A stretch of 64,000 nucleotides of DNA from positions 1,736,001 to 1,800,000 of the forward strand of contig NZ_CP102269.1 in NCBI RefSeq assembly GCF_025148635.1, given 5' to 3'. This document shows, piece by piece, positions 18,496 through 26,502 of the stretch (the first letter of the stretch is position 1; each line of letters opens with the position of its first letter). The notes below the pieces were generated by a model, which saw nothing but the letters and a program-made list of their open reading frames with translations, was not told the origin of the DNA and searched no databases. The position numbers and the translations under genes were made by a program. The stretch is from Butyricimonas virosa. GTDB lineage: Bacteria; Bacteroidota; Bacteroidia; Bacteroidales; Marinifilaceae.

Positions 18496-18592
18496 AAGTT
18501 TACTTGTTGAACAAGTCAACTTTTTTAGGATAAGACACACTCTTTGGTATTATAATTTTTCTCGGTCCGTGCGGGAAGAAAATTATATCGTG

Positions 18593-18600
18593 TATATTTG
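18593..18600 (+). promoter_or_regulatory. -7 promoter element of rsgA
   Basis: TATATTTG matches TAnnTTTG exactly and lies 35 bp before the rsgA ATG. It is outside the insertion sequence, about 55 bp from its right end, so the insertion left this element intact but replaced anything further upstream. Confidence 0.6.
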
Positions 18601-18635
18601 CATTCGGGTAAAACAGAAACCATTAAATCGAAAAT

Positions 18636-19556
18636 ATGAAAGGGATTGTTGTGAAATCTACCGGAAGTTGGTACTCCGTACGGATGGATTCGGGGGAGGT
18701 GATGGAATGTCGGATTAAGGGAAAATTCCGGATGAAAGGGATTAAAACCACGAATCCCGTCGCGGTGGGGGATGTTGTCGAGGTGGAGGTGAATCCCGAT
18801 GGTGCGGTGATCAATCGGATCGAAGATCGGAAAAATTATATTATCCGGAAATCGACGAACCTGTCGAAGGAAGCGCATATTATCGCCGCAAATGTTGATC
18901 AGGCGGTGCTGGTCGTGACGGTAAATCATCCCGTGACTTCTACTGTTTTTATCGATCGTTTTTTAGCTTCTGTGGAGGCATACCGGATTCCGGTCCTACT
19001 CGTGTTTAATAAAATAGATGCATATAGCGAGGATGATTTGATGTTGTTGGGAGCTTTGACCCGGATTTATATGCAAGTGGGATACGAGTGTTTTCACGTC
19101 TCTTCGTTGACGGGGGAAGGGATGGAGGATGTTGTTGCGGCCTTGAAAGATAAAGTGACCGTGTTTTCCGGTTTATCAGGCGTGGGAAAATCTTCACTGA
19201 TCAATCGTGTCGAACCGGGTTTGAGCTTGAAAATAGCGGAGATTTCCGATTCCCATGACACGGGAAAGCATACCACCACGTTTGCAGAAATGTTCCCTTT
19301 GAGTTTTGGTGGCTCTATCATCGATACCCCGGGTATCCGGGCTTTCGGGTTGATTCACATGGAGAAAACCGAAATATCCCATTATTTTCCTGAGATATTT
19401 AAACGGGCAGAAGATTGCCGTTTTTATAACTGTACTCATATTCATGAGCCGGGATGTGCGGTGATTCAAGCGGTGGAAGACGGGGAGATAAGCGAGAGCC
19501 GTTATTTTAGTTACGTGAGTATGTTTGAGGAGGGAGACGAGAAATACCGGAAATAA
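18636..19556 (+). CDS. rsgA: Ribosome small subunit-dependent GTPase A
   Basis: Assembly GTPase that checks maturation of the 30S subunit. The 306-residue protein has the diagnostic circularly permuted G-domain: NKID (G4, near residue 124) precedes the P-loop GLSGVGKSSLIN (near 178) and DTPG (G3, near 230). An N-terminal OB-fold (about 1-70) and a C-terminal zinc knuckle (CRFYNCTHIHEPGC, near 265-280) complete the family architecture. Start is the ATG following the promoter element; the sequence MKGIVVKSTGSWY is the normal beginning. Confidence 0.96.
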   Translation: MKGIVVKSTGSWYSVRMDSGEVMECRIKGKFRMKGIKTTNPVAVGDVVEVEVNPDGAVINRIEDRKNYIIRKSTNLSKEAHIIAANVDQAVLVVTVNHPVTSTVFIDRFLASVEAYRIPVLLVFNKIDAYSEDDLMLLGALTRIYMQVGYECFHVSSLTGEGMEDVVAALKDKVTVFSGLSGVGKSSLINRVEPGLSLKIAEISDSHDTGKHTTTFAEMFPLSFGGSIIDTPGIRAFGLIHMEKTEISHYFPEIFKRAEDCRFYNCTHIHEPGCAVIQAVEDGEISESRYFSYVSMFEEGDEKYRK

Positions 19557-19610
19557 ATAGAGACGTATTTTTTATTGTCCGGGCATAAAATTTGAATGTT
19601 TTTGTGTAGG

Positions 19611-19641
19611 TTTGTATATCATAGTATAATTGATATCTTTA
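19611..19641 (+). promoter_or_regulatory. Promoter with -33 TTTG and -7 TATCTTTA
   Basis: TTTG at 19611-19614 is followed after 19 bp by TATCTTTA at 19634-19641, one mismatch from TAnnTTTG. The spacing is that of Bacteroidota sigma-ABfr promoters. Transcription would start only a few bases before the ATG at 19649, implying a leaderless mRNA or a later start for the next gene. Confidence 0.5.
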
Positions 19642-19648
19642 CAGTTGC

Positions 19649-20182
19649 ATGGAAGTTGAACCAGGGCCGTTTGTTCAATTAAATAATCAAGGAGTTTGCG
19701 GTTCCCTTGGGTTAAATGAAATTGATTATGTGGATTTTTTTGTTGTACTTTCTATGACAGTGTATTTTCAAAAAGACACGAATCTAGATCAAATGAAGGA
19801 AAAGGAACGTGTTGAATACTTGAAAAAAAGCTCTAAGAAGGTAGTTAAACAATATGGTCCTGATTATTATAGAAAAGTAAAACCATTAATTATAGAAAGA
19901 ATTGTAATCGGTGTACGGGATTCAATATCGGCAGGTTGGATGCGTAGAGAACATAAGGGACGGGCATATTATCTCGTCGAATTTCCTTATGATCCTAATT
20001 ATGAATATTTTCATGCAGGGTTTGCAGCAAGAGTCTATTTTTGGGCTGACACGGGGATAGTATTTCAAGTTGTATTCGGTAATGGTTGGGGCTTTGTAGA
20101 AATAGATCAGCCTGAAAAGTATAAAGATCAAGAACGGATTATGGAATATGAACGACAACCACCTAAGAAACAGGAAGAATAA
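19649..20182 (+). CDS. Hypothetical protein
   Basis: I do not recognise this 177-residue protein. It has no clear signal peptide or membrane helix. Visible parts are a short hydrophobic patch (VDFFVVLSM, about 28-36), a charged stretch (KEKERVEYLKKSSKKVVKQYGPDYYRKVKP), a beta-rich, aromatic middle (RAYYLVEFPYDPNYEYFHAGFAARVYFW) and an acidic/basic tail. The promoter sits immediately upstream of the first ATG, so a start at the ATG at 19754 (MTVYFQKDTN, 142 residues) is an alternative and would leave a 5' leader of about 110 bases. The gene is more AT-rich than rsgA and could be acquired DNA. Function unknown. Confidence 0.5.
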   Translation: MEVEPGPFVQLNNQGVCGSLGLNEIDYVDFFVVLSMTVYFQKDTNLDQMKEKERVEYLKKSSKKVVKQYGPDYYRKVKPLIIERIVIGVRDSISAGWMRREHKGRAYYLVEFPYDPNYEYFHAGFAARVYFWADTGIVFQVVFGNGWGFVEIDQPEKYKDQERIMEYERQPPKKQEE

Positions 20183-20338
20183 TATGAACGAGGATATGAT
20201 GCCTTTATTTAAATCAATAAATTGAGTTTGGGGTAATTTGCAAGTAAAAGGCAAGAGATTGAGGGTGAGGGGAAGAATGAGATATAAAATGATGAAGAAA
20301 AAACTAACAGGATATGATGCCATGTATTATTTTTTTCG

Positions 20339-20346
20339 TACATTTG
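20339..20346 (+). promoter_or_regulatory. -7 promoter element of the DUF177-rpmF unit
   Basis: TACATTTG, an exact TAnnTTTG match, lies 21 bp before the GTG start at 20368. This position supports the GTG start, since no ATG fits between it and the conserved protein. Confidence 0.6.
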
Positions 20347-20367
20347 CGCCGTTTTACGTGAAGAATT

Positions 20368-20883
20368 GTGGACAGATTGAAAGAATATAAGATAGCCCAC
20401 AGAGGCTTAGGGGAAGGCGTTCACACTTTCGAGTTTGTCATGGATGGCAGTTTTTTTGATTGTTTTGACGCGACAAAAGGAACGAAAGGGAAAGTAAACG
20501 CAAGAGTAAGTATCGTGAAATCATCCCTGCTGATGGAGGTTCGGATGACGATCGAAGGGACGGTAAAAGCAATTTGCGATCGCTGTCTGGAGGAAATGGA
20601 GTTACCGATTAGCGGGGAATTGAACTTGTATGCGAAGTACGGGGAGAGGGAGGAAGGAAATGATGATGATTTTATTATCTTGGCTCAAGATGATGATTAT
20701 CTGGATTTGAGTGAACCGCTATATGAAGTGTACATGCTGAATTATCCGCTACGTGTGGTTCACCCGGAGGGAGAGTGTAGCGAGGAAATGGAGCATGTCT
20801 TGGAAGAGTTGACAATGGAAGAAGAGAGTGAAAAAATTGATCCCCGCTGGGATGAATTGAGGAAATTAATTAATAATAACTAA
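20368..20883 (+). CDS. DUF177 (YceD-family) protein
   Basis: A 171-residue member of the YceD/DUF177 family, linked in other bacteria to 23S rRNA accumulation and nearly always encoded just before rpmF, as here (16 bp gap). It shows the family's CxxC motif (ICDRCLEEMELP, near residue 72) and an acidic C-terminal half (NDDDFIILAQDDDYLDLSEPL). GTG is taken as start because the family sequence begins there (DRLKEYKIAHRGL). The exact biochemical role is not established. Confidence 0.88.
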   Translation: MDRLKEYKIAHRGLGEGVHTFEFVMDGSFFDCFDATKGTKGKVNARVSIVKSSLLMEVRMTIEGTVKAICDRCLEEMELPISGELNLYAKYGEREEGNDDDFIILAQDDDYLDLSEPLYEVYMLNYPLRVVHPEGECSEEMEHVLEELTMEEESEKIDPRWDELRKLINNN

Positions 20884-20899
20884 ATAAAACTAGAGAGAA

Positions 20900-21085
20900 A
20901 TGGCACATCCTAAACACCGAATCTCTAAACAGAGAAGGAATAAAAGAAGAACTCACGATAAGGCTACGGTTCCTGCAATAGCAAAGTGTTCAAATTGTGG
21001 TGCTGCAGTACAGTATCATACTGTATGTCCGGAATGCGGGTATTACAGGGGTAAATTGGCTATTGAGAAAGCAGTTGTTGCATAA
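20900..21085 (+). CDS. rpmF: 50S ribosomal protein L32
   Basis: 61-residue ribosomal protein of the large subunit. It starts MAHPKHRISKQRRNKRR, the standard L32 N-terminus, and has an intact zinc ribbon made of CSNC and CPEC. It is cotranscribed with the DUF177 gene. Confidence 0.97.
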   Translation: MAHPKHRISKQRRNKRRTHDKATVPAIAKCSNCGAAVQYHTVCPECGYYRGKLAIEKAVVA

Positions 21086-21121
21086 TATTGATGCAATGAT
21101 AAAGATTGCCTTAGATAATAC

Positions 21122-21142
21122 AGCCCCCTGTACTAGGGGGCT
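21122..21142 (+). terminator. Hairpin after rpmF
   Basis: AGCCCCCT (21122-21129) pairs with AGGGGGCT (21135-21142) across a 5-base loop. GC-rich and 37 bp after the rpmF stop, but without a strong U-tract, so it may attenuate rather than stop transcription into fabH. Confidence 0.6.
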
Positions 21143-21195
21143 ATGATTGTATATAGGTGTCTGATTCTATTATTCAATTTGAAAATTTTTATTTT

Positions 21196-22200
21196 ATGGA
21201 AAGGCCAAGAGCGGTAATCACAGGGGTAGGAGCGTATTATCCCGACTATATTCTAACTAACGAGGAGTTGAGCCGAATGGTGGATACCACTGACGAATGG
21301 ATCATGACTCGAATCGGTATAAAAGAAAGACGTATTTTGCGGGATGCCGATAAAGGCAGTGCTTACCTCGGGGCCAGAGCGGTGGAGGACTTGTTTCGTA
21401 AAACAGGTTTGAAACCGGAAGAAGTTGATTTATTGATTTGCTGTACGGTTACTGCCGACATGCACTTCCCTGCTAACGGAAACGTGATTTCCGATATGGT
21501 GGGAATAAAGAATGCTTTTAGTTTTGATCTTAATGCCGGATGTTCCGGTTTCCTATATGGTTTGATCACTGCGACACAGTACGTGGAGAGCGGTCGCTAT
21601 AAGAAAGTGATTGTAGTGGGAGCTGAAAAGATGTCCGCGATCACGGATTACACGGATCGTGCAACTTGCCCTATTTTCGGTGACGCAGCTGCCGCTGTGT
21701 TGTTGGAGCCGACTACTGAGGATTTGGGAGTGATTGACCACATCTTGCGTTCGGATGGAATGGGACGTGTTCATCTGCATATGAAAGCGGGTGGCTCTTT
21801 GAAACCGCCTACCATTGATACGGTTTTAGCCCGGGAACATTATATTTACCAGGAAGGACAACCCGTGTTTAAACATGCTGTGTCGAACATGGCTGATGTG
21901 TCGGTGGAGGTGATGAATCGTAATAATTTGACGTCAGAGGACGTGGCTTGGCTGGTTCCTCATCAAGCAAATTTGCGGATCATTAAGGCTACCGGGGAAC
22001 GGATGGGATTGCCGAAAGAAAAAGTGATGGTAAATATTCACAAGTATGGAAACACGACTTCGGCGACAATTCCATTGTGCTTGTACGAGTGGGAGGATCA
22101 ATTGAAGAAAGGGGATAATTTAATTCTTGCCGCTTTCGGTGCCGGTTTCACGTGGGGGGCTATTTATTTGAAGTGGGGGTACACGAAAGATAAAAGTTAA
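21196..22200 (+). CDS. fabH: 3-oxoacyl-[ACP] synthase III
   Basis: FabH condenses an acyl-CoA with malonyl-ACP to begin type II fatty-acid synthesis. From the ATG at 21196 the protein has 334 residues, with the catalytic triad Cys116 (NAGCSGF), His256 (VPHQAN) and Asn286 (YGNTTSA). A GTG at 21157 would add 13 residues that the family lacks, so the ATG start is preferred. plsX, which separates rpmF from fabH in many bacteria, is absent here. Confidence 0.95.
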   Translation: MERPRAVITGVGAYYPDYILTNEELSRMVDTTDEWIMTRIGIKERRILRDADKGSAYLGARAVEDLFRKTGLKPEEVDLLICCTVTADMHFPANGNVISDMVGIKNAFSFDLNAGCSGFLYGLITATQYVESGRYKKVIVVGAEKMSAITDYTDRATCPIFGDAAAAVLLEPTTEDLGVIDHILRSDGMGRVHLHMKAGGSLKPPTIDTVLAREHYIYQEGQPVFKHAVSNMADVSVEVMNRNNLTSEDVAWLVPHQANLRIIKATGERMGLPKEKVMVNIHKYGNTTSATIPLCLYEWEDQLKKGDNLILAAFGAGFTWGAIYLKWGYTKDKS

Positions 22201-22228
22201 AAACTAAAAGCTGGAAAAGTTATAAGTG

Positions 22229-22282
22229 TGATGAGATCCATAGAGTCTAGATTTAAGGCTTTATGGATCTTGTCATTTTTTT
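22229..22282 (+). terminator. Rho-independent terminator after fabH
   Basis: TGATGAGATCCATA (22229-22242) pairs with TATGGATCTTGTCA (22262-22275), 12 of 14 positions, followed by a run of seven T (22276-22282). Confidence 0.8.
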
Positions 22283-22354
22283 GAATGTTCAGATGTTTAG
22301 GATTTTTGGATTTTATGGAATAAAAAATTATTTCCAATTTTAAATTACTTGTTG

Positions 22355-22362
22355 TATATTTG
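22355..22362 (+). promoter_or_regulatory. -7 promoter element of the bactofilin genes
   Basis: TATATTTG, an exact TAnnTTTG match, 21 bp before the first bactofilin ATG. It follows the fabH terminator, indicating a new transcription unit. Confidence 0.6.
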
Positions 22363-22383
22363 GTCGATTATTATGGATGCTAA

Positions 22384-22731
22384 ATGAGAAAAAGTGCGAG
22401 TCAGGACAGTACCGAGATGAAACAGACGATTGTCTTGAATGATTCCGAGATCGAGGGAGATATTATCCTGCCTGGGGATTTGTGTTTATTTGGCAAAATT
22501 TCTGGAAATGTTACTGCAAAGGGTAAGGTAGAAGTGAAGTCGGGAGCCGTGGTAACAGGAAATATTTCTTGTGTGGAGCTAGAGGTAGGGGGATTGGTGG
22601 AAGGGAACGTGGAAACTTGTTTTTTGATTATTGAAGAAAATGCCGTTTTGAAAGGGGATGTGCAAGCGGGAAAATTGCTTGTGAGAGCCGTGAAGTATGA
22701 TATAAAGCGGTTACGTTTGGAAAGAAAATAA
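22384..22731 (+). CDS. Bactofilin (polymer-forming cytoskeletal protein)
   Basis: A 115-residue bactofilin. These proteins polymerise without nucleotide into filaments that organise cell shape or localise enzymes. The core is a right-handed beta-helix made of short repeats with Gly and Val/Ile at turns (EGDIILPGDLCLFGKISGNV, KGKVEVKSGAVVTGNI, EENAVLKGDVQAGKL). The C-terminus ends in a basic tail (YDIKRLRLERK). It is paired with a second bactofilin 15 bp downstream. Confidence 0.9.
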   Translation: MRKSASQDSTEMKQTIVLNDSEIEGDIILPGDLCLFGKISGNVTAKGKVEVKSGAVVTGNISCVELEVGGLVEGNVETCFLIIEENAVLKGDVQAGKLLVRAVKYDIKRLRLERK

Positions 22732-22746
22732 AGTAAACGATAAATC

Positions 22747-23100
22747 ATGGGAAAAGAAGTACAACAGCAAATAGCGTTAAATTTACTCAGTGAAGGAACT
22801 CAGATCACCGGAGATCTTCATGCTTCAAATGACATTCGTATTGATGGAGAACTTAAGGGAAAGATTTTCACGAAAGGACGTTTAGTTATCGGGCAGATGG
22901 CTAAGGTGGAGGGAGAGGTTAATTCTCCGAATGTTGATATTTTAGGAACCATGGAAGGGAATATCGTGTCGACGGGAACTGTTTCTTTGAGGGCAAAAGC
23001 GGTATTCACGGGAACGATTAAAGCTGCTTATATCGCAATCGAGTCCGGAGCGGTTTTTAATGGCGAGTGCCATATCCAACGAGAAGTTCAACAAAAATAA
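22747..23100 (+). CDS. Bactofilin (polymer-forming cytoskeletal protein)
   Basis: Second bactofilin, 117 residues, with the clearest family start (ISEGTQITGDLHASNDIRID-like block: LLSEGTQITGDLHASNDIR) and beta-helix repeats such as EGEVNSPNVDILGTMEGNI and SGAVFNGECHI. The pair may co-polymerise. The following M1 peptidase gene begins within 12 bp, so all three genes probably share one mRNA. Confidence 0.93.
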   Translation: MGKEVQQQIALNLLSEGTQITGDLHASNDIRIDGELKGKIFTKGRLVIGQMAKVEGEVNSPNVDILGTMEGNIVSTGTVSLRAKAVFTGTIKAAYIAIESGAVFNGECHIQREVQQK

Positions 23101-23108
23101 TTAAAAAC

Positions 23109-25649
23109 GTGGTGTGTCGTGTATTGGTAGTGATCTCATTGCTACTGAGTCTGGTTTCTTGTGAAAAGGAACAAGATAAGGTAGAAGATGGTGTGTCTTT
23201 GGAACTGGCCAAAGAACGTAAAGCGAATATAGGCGGCGTGACCTATAAATTGTATTTTTCCATTCCGGCGGACAGGAGTGAGGCTATTATGGCTGAATCG
23301 ACGATCTTTTTTGAATTGTTTGATTTGATTCCGGTCATTCTGGATTTTAAAGAGGCAAAAGAGAATATTCTTGCCGTTACATCTTCGGATGGGAGAAAAA
23401 TCCCGTACACGTTTAAAAATGAACATATTATAATTCATCCGGAACACTTGAAAAAGGGGCGGAACGAGCTGGTCATCCAGTTTAAAGCGGGGGAGTCCTC
23501 TTTGAATCGAAGTGACGATATGCTATACACGTTGCTGGTTCCGGACCGGTGTCGTACATTGATGCCTTGTTTTGACCAACCGGATATAAAGGCGAGATTT
23601 AAATTGACGTTGAAAGTACCTTCCCGGTGGAGGGCTGTGGCTAACGGGGAACCGGTTCGTACGGAATATTTTAATGACTATAAGTTGTATGAATTCGAGG
23701 AAACAAAGCCATTGAGTACTTATTTGTTTGCTTTTACCGTGGGGAGGTTCTCGTACTTGGAACGTTACGTGGGGGGACGTTGGATCGGTATTTACCACCG
23801 GGAGACGGATACTTCGAAGATTAATGCCAGTATCCCGGTCATAGCTAGAGAGGTAAGTCATGCATTGGATTGGATGGAACACTACACGGGGATACGCTAC
23901 CCGTTTGATGTATATAATGTTGTTGCTATTCCCGATTTCCAGTATGGTGGGATGGAGCATCCGGGAGCCGTGTATTATCGGGCATCGACGATGTTTTTGG
24001 ATCGGAATGCAGACTTGACGGCATGGATGAAACGCAGCGATGTTATCGCTCACGAAACAGCCCACATGTGGTTTGGTGATTACGTCACGATGAGGTGGTT
24101 TAATGACGTGTGGTTGAAAGAGGTTTTTGCCGGTTTCATGTCTGACAAGATTATGACCCAGTTATACCCGGAGGTAAATCATCGTCTGAATTTCTTTTTG
24201 AATCATTACGAGCCAGCATTGCGGACGGATCGGACGAGGGGGACTCACCCGATATTGCAGGAGCTGGATAATCTGAAGGATGCGGGAACTTTGTACGGGG
24301 ATATTATTTATCACAAGGCTCCGATCGTGATGCGCATGTTGGAACGGGAGATTTCCGAACGGCGGTTGCAGGTCGGGTTGCAAAGGTATCTTCGTCGGTG
24401 GTCTTATTCTAACGCGGATTGGGACGAGTTGATCAAGTTGTTGGAAAGTACAACGGGACAGGATTTGCAGGCTTGGAACGAGATATGGATAAAAGAGAGC
24501 GGGGCTCCCGTGATCGAATTCCAGAAGAACGGGATCGTGATGACGGATGAGAGCGGGAAGAATCGGGTTTGGCCTCAGGCGGTGTCTGTTTTTTGGGATT
24601 ACATGGGGTTGAAGAGAACGTTGATCCCGTTGCGAGATTCGCTGACTCCTTTCAGGTATGGGGCTTCTGTCGTGTTGCCGGATGGGGATGTCATGGGATA
24701 CGGTTGTTTCTTGCCTACGGATTTTTCTATTCGTTTTCTCGATGATGAACTGGGAAATTTGAATGACCCGCTTTATAGGGCAGTTGCTTGGCAAGCTCTC
24801 TATGAAGGGGTTTTGCATAAAAAAGTGAAAGGGGAGTTTTTCTTAAAGTTATGTATCAAACATTTACCACAAGAGAAGAATAACTTGGTTGTGAACCGGA
24901 CGTTAAGTTTTTTGAGAATTATTTATTCAACTTATCTGGACGAGGGAAGTCGGCAGTTAATACAGGACGACCTGGAACGTTTTTGTATTAATATGGTGAA
25001 TAATAAGGCCGAGGGGAAGAATAAAAAATCGTATTTTAATACGTTATTGTCAATTTGTTCTTCACCGAAGAGTTGTTCCTATTTGTCAAGCGTGTTAAAG
25101 GGTGAACAAGATTTACCGGAAGACGTAACGATCAATGAACATGATAAGATTAGTATTGCGTTTAATTTGGTATTGCGGGATACGAATGTTTATGAAGATA
25201 TGAAGGCATACATTATGAAAACGGTTAAAAACAAGGATTTGCTGGATCGTTTTGAATATGTATACCCCTCTTTATCCGGAGATAAGTATGTGCGTGATAG
25301 CGTGTTTAACGCTTTACTCGTAAGAGAAAACCGGGTGAATGAGGTATGGGTGGAAGAGTGTCTGCGGTGGTTGAATCATCCGCGGAGGAGAATGGAGGCG
25401 GAGGGGTATGTACCGAAATTGCTTGGTGCGTTGCAGGAGATTCAACAGACGGGGGATATTTTCTTCCCGGGCTCTTGGTTAAGCGCAGGATTAGCAGGGC
25501 ATACGAGTAAGAATGTGTACACGATGGTGAATTCTTTCTTGGAGAAGCACTCGAATTACCCGCAGAATTTGAAATTGAAGATATTAGCTAATTCAGATCA
25601 TTTACGGCGTTTACATTCAGAAGAAGAAAATAAAGACAGATTGAAATAA
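23109..25649 (+). CDS. M1 family aminopeptidase, lipoprotein
   Basis: Zinc aminopeptidase predicted to be anchored at the cell envelope. From the GTG at 23109 (or 23112) the N-terminus is a lipoprotein signal ending LVSC; a longer frame from 23067 would overlap the bactofilin gene and adds non-signal residues. About 846 residues. The exopeptidase motif appears as GGMEH near residue 280 (usually GGMEN or GAMEN), and the zinc motif HETAH near 315-319 is followed after 18 residues by Glu (near 338), the complete HExxH-x18-E set. It is therefore expected to be active, unlike the M1-like part of the protein at 10938-14324. The C-terminal about 300 residues are helical with no further motif recognised. 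Confidence 0.9.
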   Translation: MVCRVLVVISLLLSLVSCEKEQDKVEDGVSLELAKERKANIGGVTYKLYFSIPADRSEAIMAESTIFFELFDLIPVILDFKEAKENILAVTSSDGRKIPYTFKNEHIIIHPEHLKKGRNELVIQFKAGESSLNRSDDMLYTLLVPDRCRTLMPCFDQPDIKARFKLTLKVPSRWRAVANGEPVRTEYFNDYKLYEFEETKPLSTYLFAFTVGRFSYLERYVGGRWIGIYHRETDTSKINASIPVIAREVSHALDWMEHYTGIRYPFDVYNVVAIPDFQYGGMEHPGAVYYRASTMFLDRNADLTAWMKRSDVIAHETAHMWFGDYVTMRWFNDVWLKEVFAGFMSDKIMTQLYPEVNHRLNFFLNHYEPALRTDRTRGTHPILQELDNLKDAGTLYGDIIYHKAPIVMRMLEREISERRLQVGLQRYLRRWSYSNADWDELIKLLESTTGQDLQAWNEIWIKESGAPVIEFQKNGIVMTDESGKNRVWPQAVSVFWDYMGLKRTLIPLRDSLTPFRYGASVVLPDGDVMGYGCFLPTDFSIRFLDDELGNLNDPLYRAVAWQALYEGVLHKKVKGEFFLKLCIKHLPQEKNNLVVNRTLSFLRIIYSTYLDEGSRQLIQDDLERFCINMVNNKAEGKNKKSYFNTLLSICSSPKSCSYLSSVLKGEQDLPEDVTINEHDKISIAFNLVLRDTNVYEDMKAYIMKTVKNKDLLDRFEYVYPSLSGDKYVRDSVFNALLVRENRVNEVWVEECLRWLNHPRRRMEAEGYVPKLLGALQEIQQTGDIFFPGSWLSAGLAGHTSKNVYTMVNSFLEKHSNYPQNLKLKILANSDHLRRLHSEEENKDRLK

Positions 25650-25650
25650 G

Positions 25651-26406
25651 ATGGCGATAGAAGAGACTTCATTGATATTGATTCCGGCTCGTTACGCTTC
25701 CACCCGTTTCCCCGGGAAACCGTTGGTGGATATTGCCGGAAAACCTATGGTTCAACACGTGTACGAGAAGGCTGCAGCTGTTGCTGCTCACGTGTACGTG
25801 GCGACGGATGACGAGCGTATATATGATGCCGTGCTCGCTTTTGGTGGGCGTGCGGTAATGACTTCCGAGACACATCGGAGTGGCACGGACCGATGTTACG
25901 AGGCGTACACGAAAGTTAAGGAGATGTTGCATCGTGACTTTGACGTGGTGGTGAACGTGCAAGGGGATGAGCCTTTTATTATCCCGGAACAGATTGAATC
26001 GTTGATCGCATGCTTCGAAGATCCTGCCGTGCAGATAGCCACGTTGGCTAAGCCTTTCGAGAAAAATGATGAGATTTTTGATCCGAATAAAGTAAAGGTT
26101 GTATTTTCTGCTAATCATACTGCCCTTTATTTTAGCCGGAATCCGATTCCTTATTGCAGGGGCGTGGAGCGTGAAGATTGGCTGGCTAAAACTCCATTTT
26201 ATAAACACGTGGGAATGTATGCTTATCGTCCGCAGATTTTGAAGGCAGTGACTTCTATCCCCCAGAGTATTCTGGAACAGGCAGAGTCTTTGGAACAATT
26301 ACGTTGGTTGGAAAACGGTTACACGATTGCCGTTAGTATCACGAATCATGAATCGATAGGGATTGATACTCCGGAAGACTTGAGAAAACTAAAAGATAAA
26401 AACTAG
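25651..26406 (+). CDS. kdsB: 3-deoxy-manno-octulosonate cytidylyltransferase
   Basis: CMP-Kdo synthetase: activates Kdo with CTP for lipopolysaccharide inner-core synthesis in the cytoplasm. The 251-residue enzyme carries the nucleotide-binding start IPARYASTRFPGKPLVDIAGKPM, then VATDDERI, the NVQGDEPFI motif and SRNPIPY with the KHVGMYAYR block. It begins one base after the preceding stop, so it is cotranscribed with the M1 peptidase gene. Confidence 0.96.
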   Translation: MAIEETSLILIPARYASTRFPGKPLVDIAGKPMVQHVYEKAAAVAAHVYVATDDERIYDAVLAFGGRAVMTSETHRSGTDRCYEAYTKVKEMLHRDFDVVVNVQGDEPFIIPEQIESLIACFEDPAVQIATLAKPFEKNDEIFDPNKVKVVFSANHTALYFSRNPIPYCRGVEREDWLAKTPFYKHVGMYAYRPQILKAVTSIPQSILEQAESLEQLRWLENGYTIAVSITNHESIGIDTPEDLRKLKDKN

Positions 26407-26426
26407 AAGATAAAAGTTGGGGATAA

Positions 26427-26479
26427 AATTGAAAGCTAAAAGTGAATGCTTTGTTGACATTAACTTTTAGCTTTTAATT
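26427..26479. terminator. Bidirectional terminator between kdsB and frr
   Basis: Two 22-bp arms (26427-26448 and 26458-26479) are inverted repeats with two mismatches around a core AAAGCTAAAAGT, with a 9-base loop. It separates the convergent kdsB and frr genes and can serve both strands. Confidence 0.7.
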
Positions 26480-26502
26480 ATTAGTTGTTAGCTTTTAGCT
26501 TG

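Larger units (their letters stand above)
17045..18537 (-). mobile_element. IS3-family (IS150-like) insertion sequence, complete
   Basis: About 1493 bp. The left end begins TGTACTTTCCTGAAAATGG and the right end, read inward on the minus strand, begins TGTCTTATCCTAAAAAAG; both continue into GTTGACT and match with small gaps, as expected for imperfect IS3 terminal repeats. A 3-bp direct repeat CAC (17042-17044 and 18538-18540) flanks it, fitting the family's short target duplication. Inside are orfA and orfB in overlapping frames with a frameshift signal. The 198 bp between orfB and the left end contains hairpins (CGGTTGGCT / AGCCAACCG near 17174-17205). Both reading frames look intact. It inserted between the divergent rdgB and rsgA genes. 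Confidence 0.8.

Noticed and set aside
21121..21142. A riboswitch or ribosomal-protein leader upstream of fabH
   Set aside because: Only one simple GC hairpin is visible, with no conserved junction, so a terminator or attenuator is the simpler reading.
24162..24818. A 218-codon minus-strand open frame inside the M1 aminopeptidase gene
   Set aside because: Antisense shadow of a conserved coding region; composition is not protein-like and no promoter faces it.
25669..26298. A 209-codon minus-strand open frame opposite kdsB
   Set aside because: Same reason: it lies fully inside kdsB on the other strand and shows no family features.
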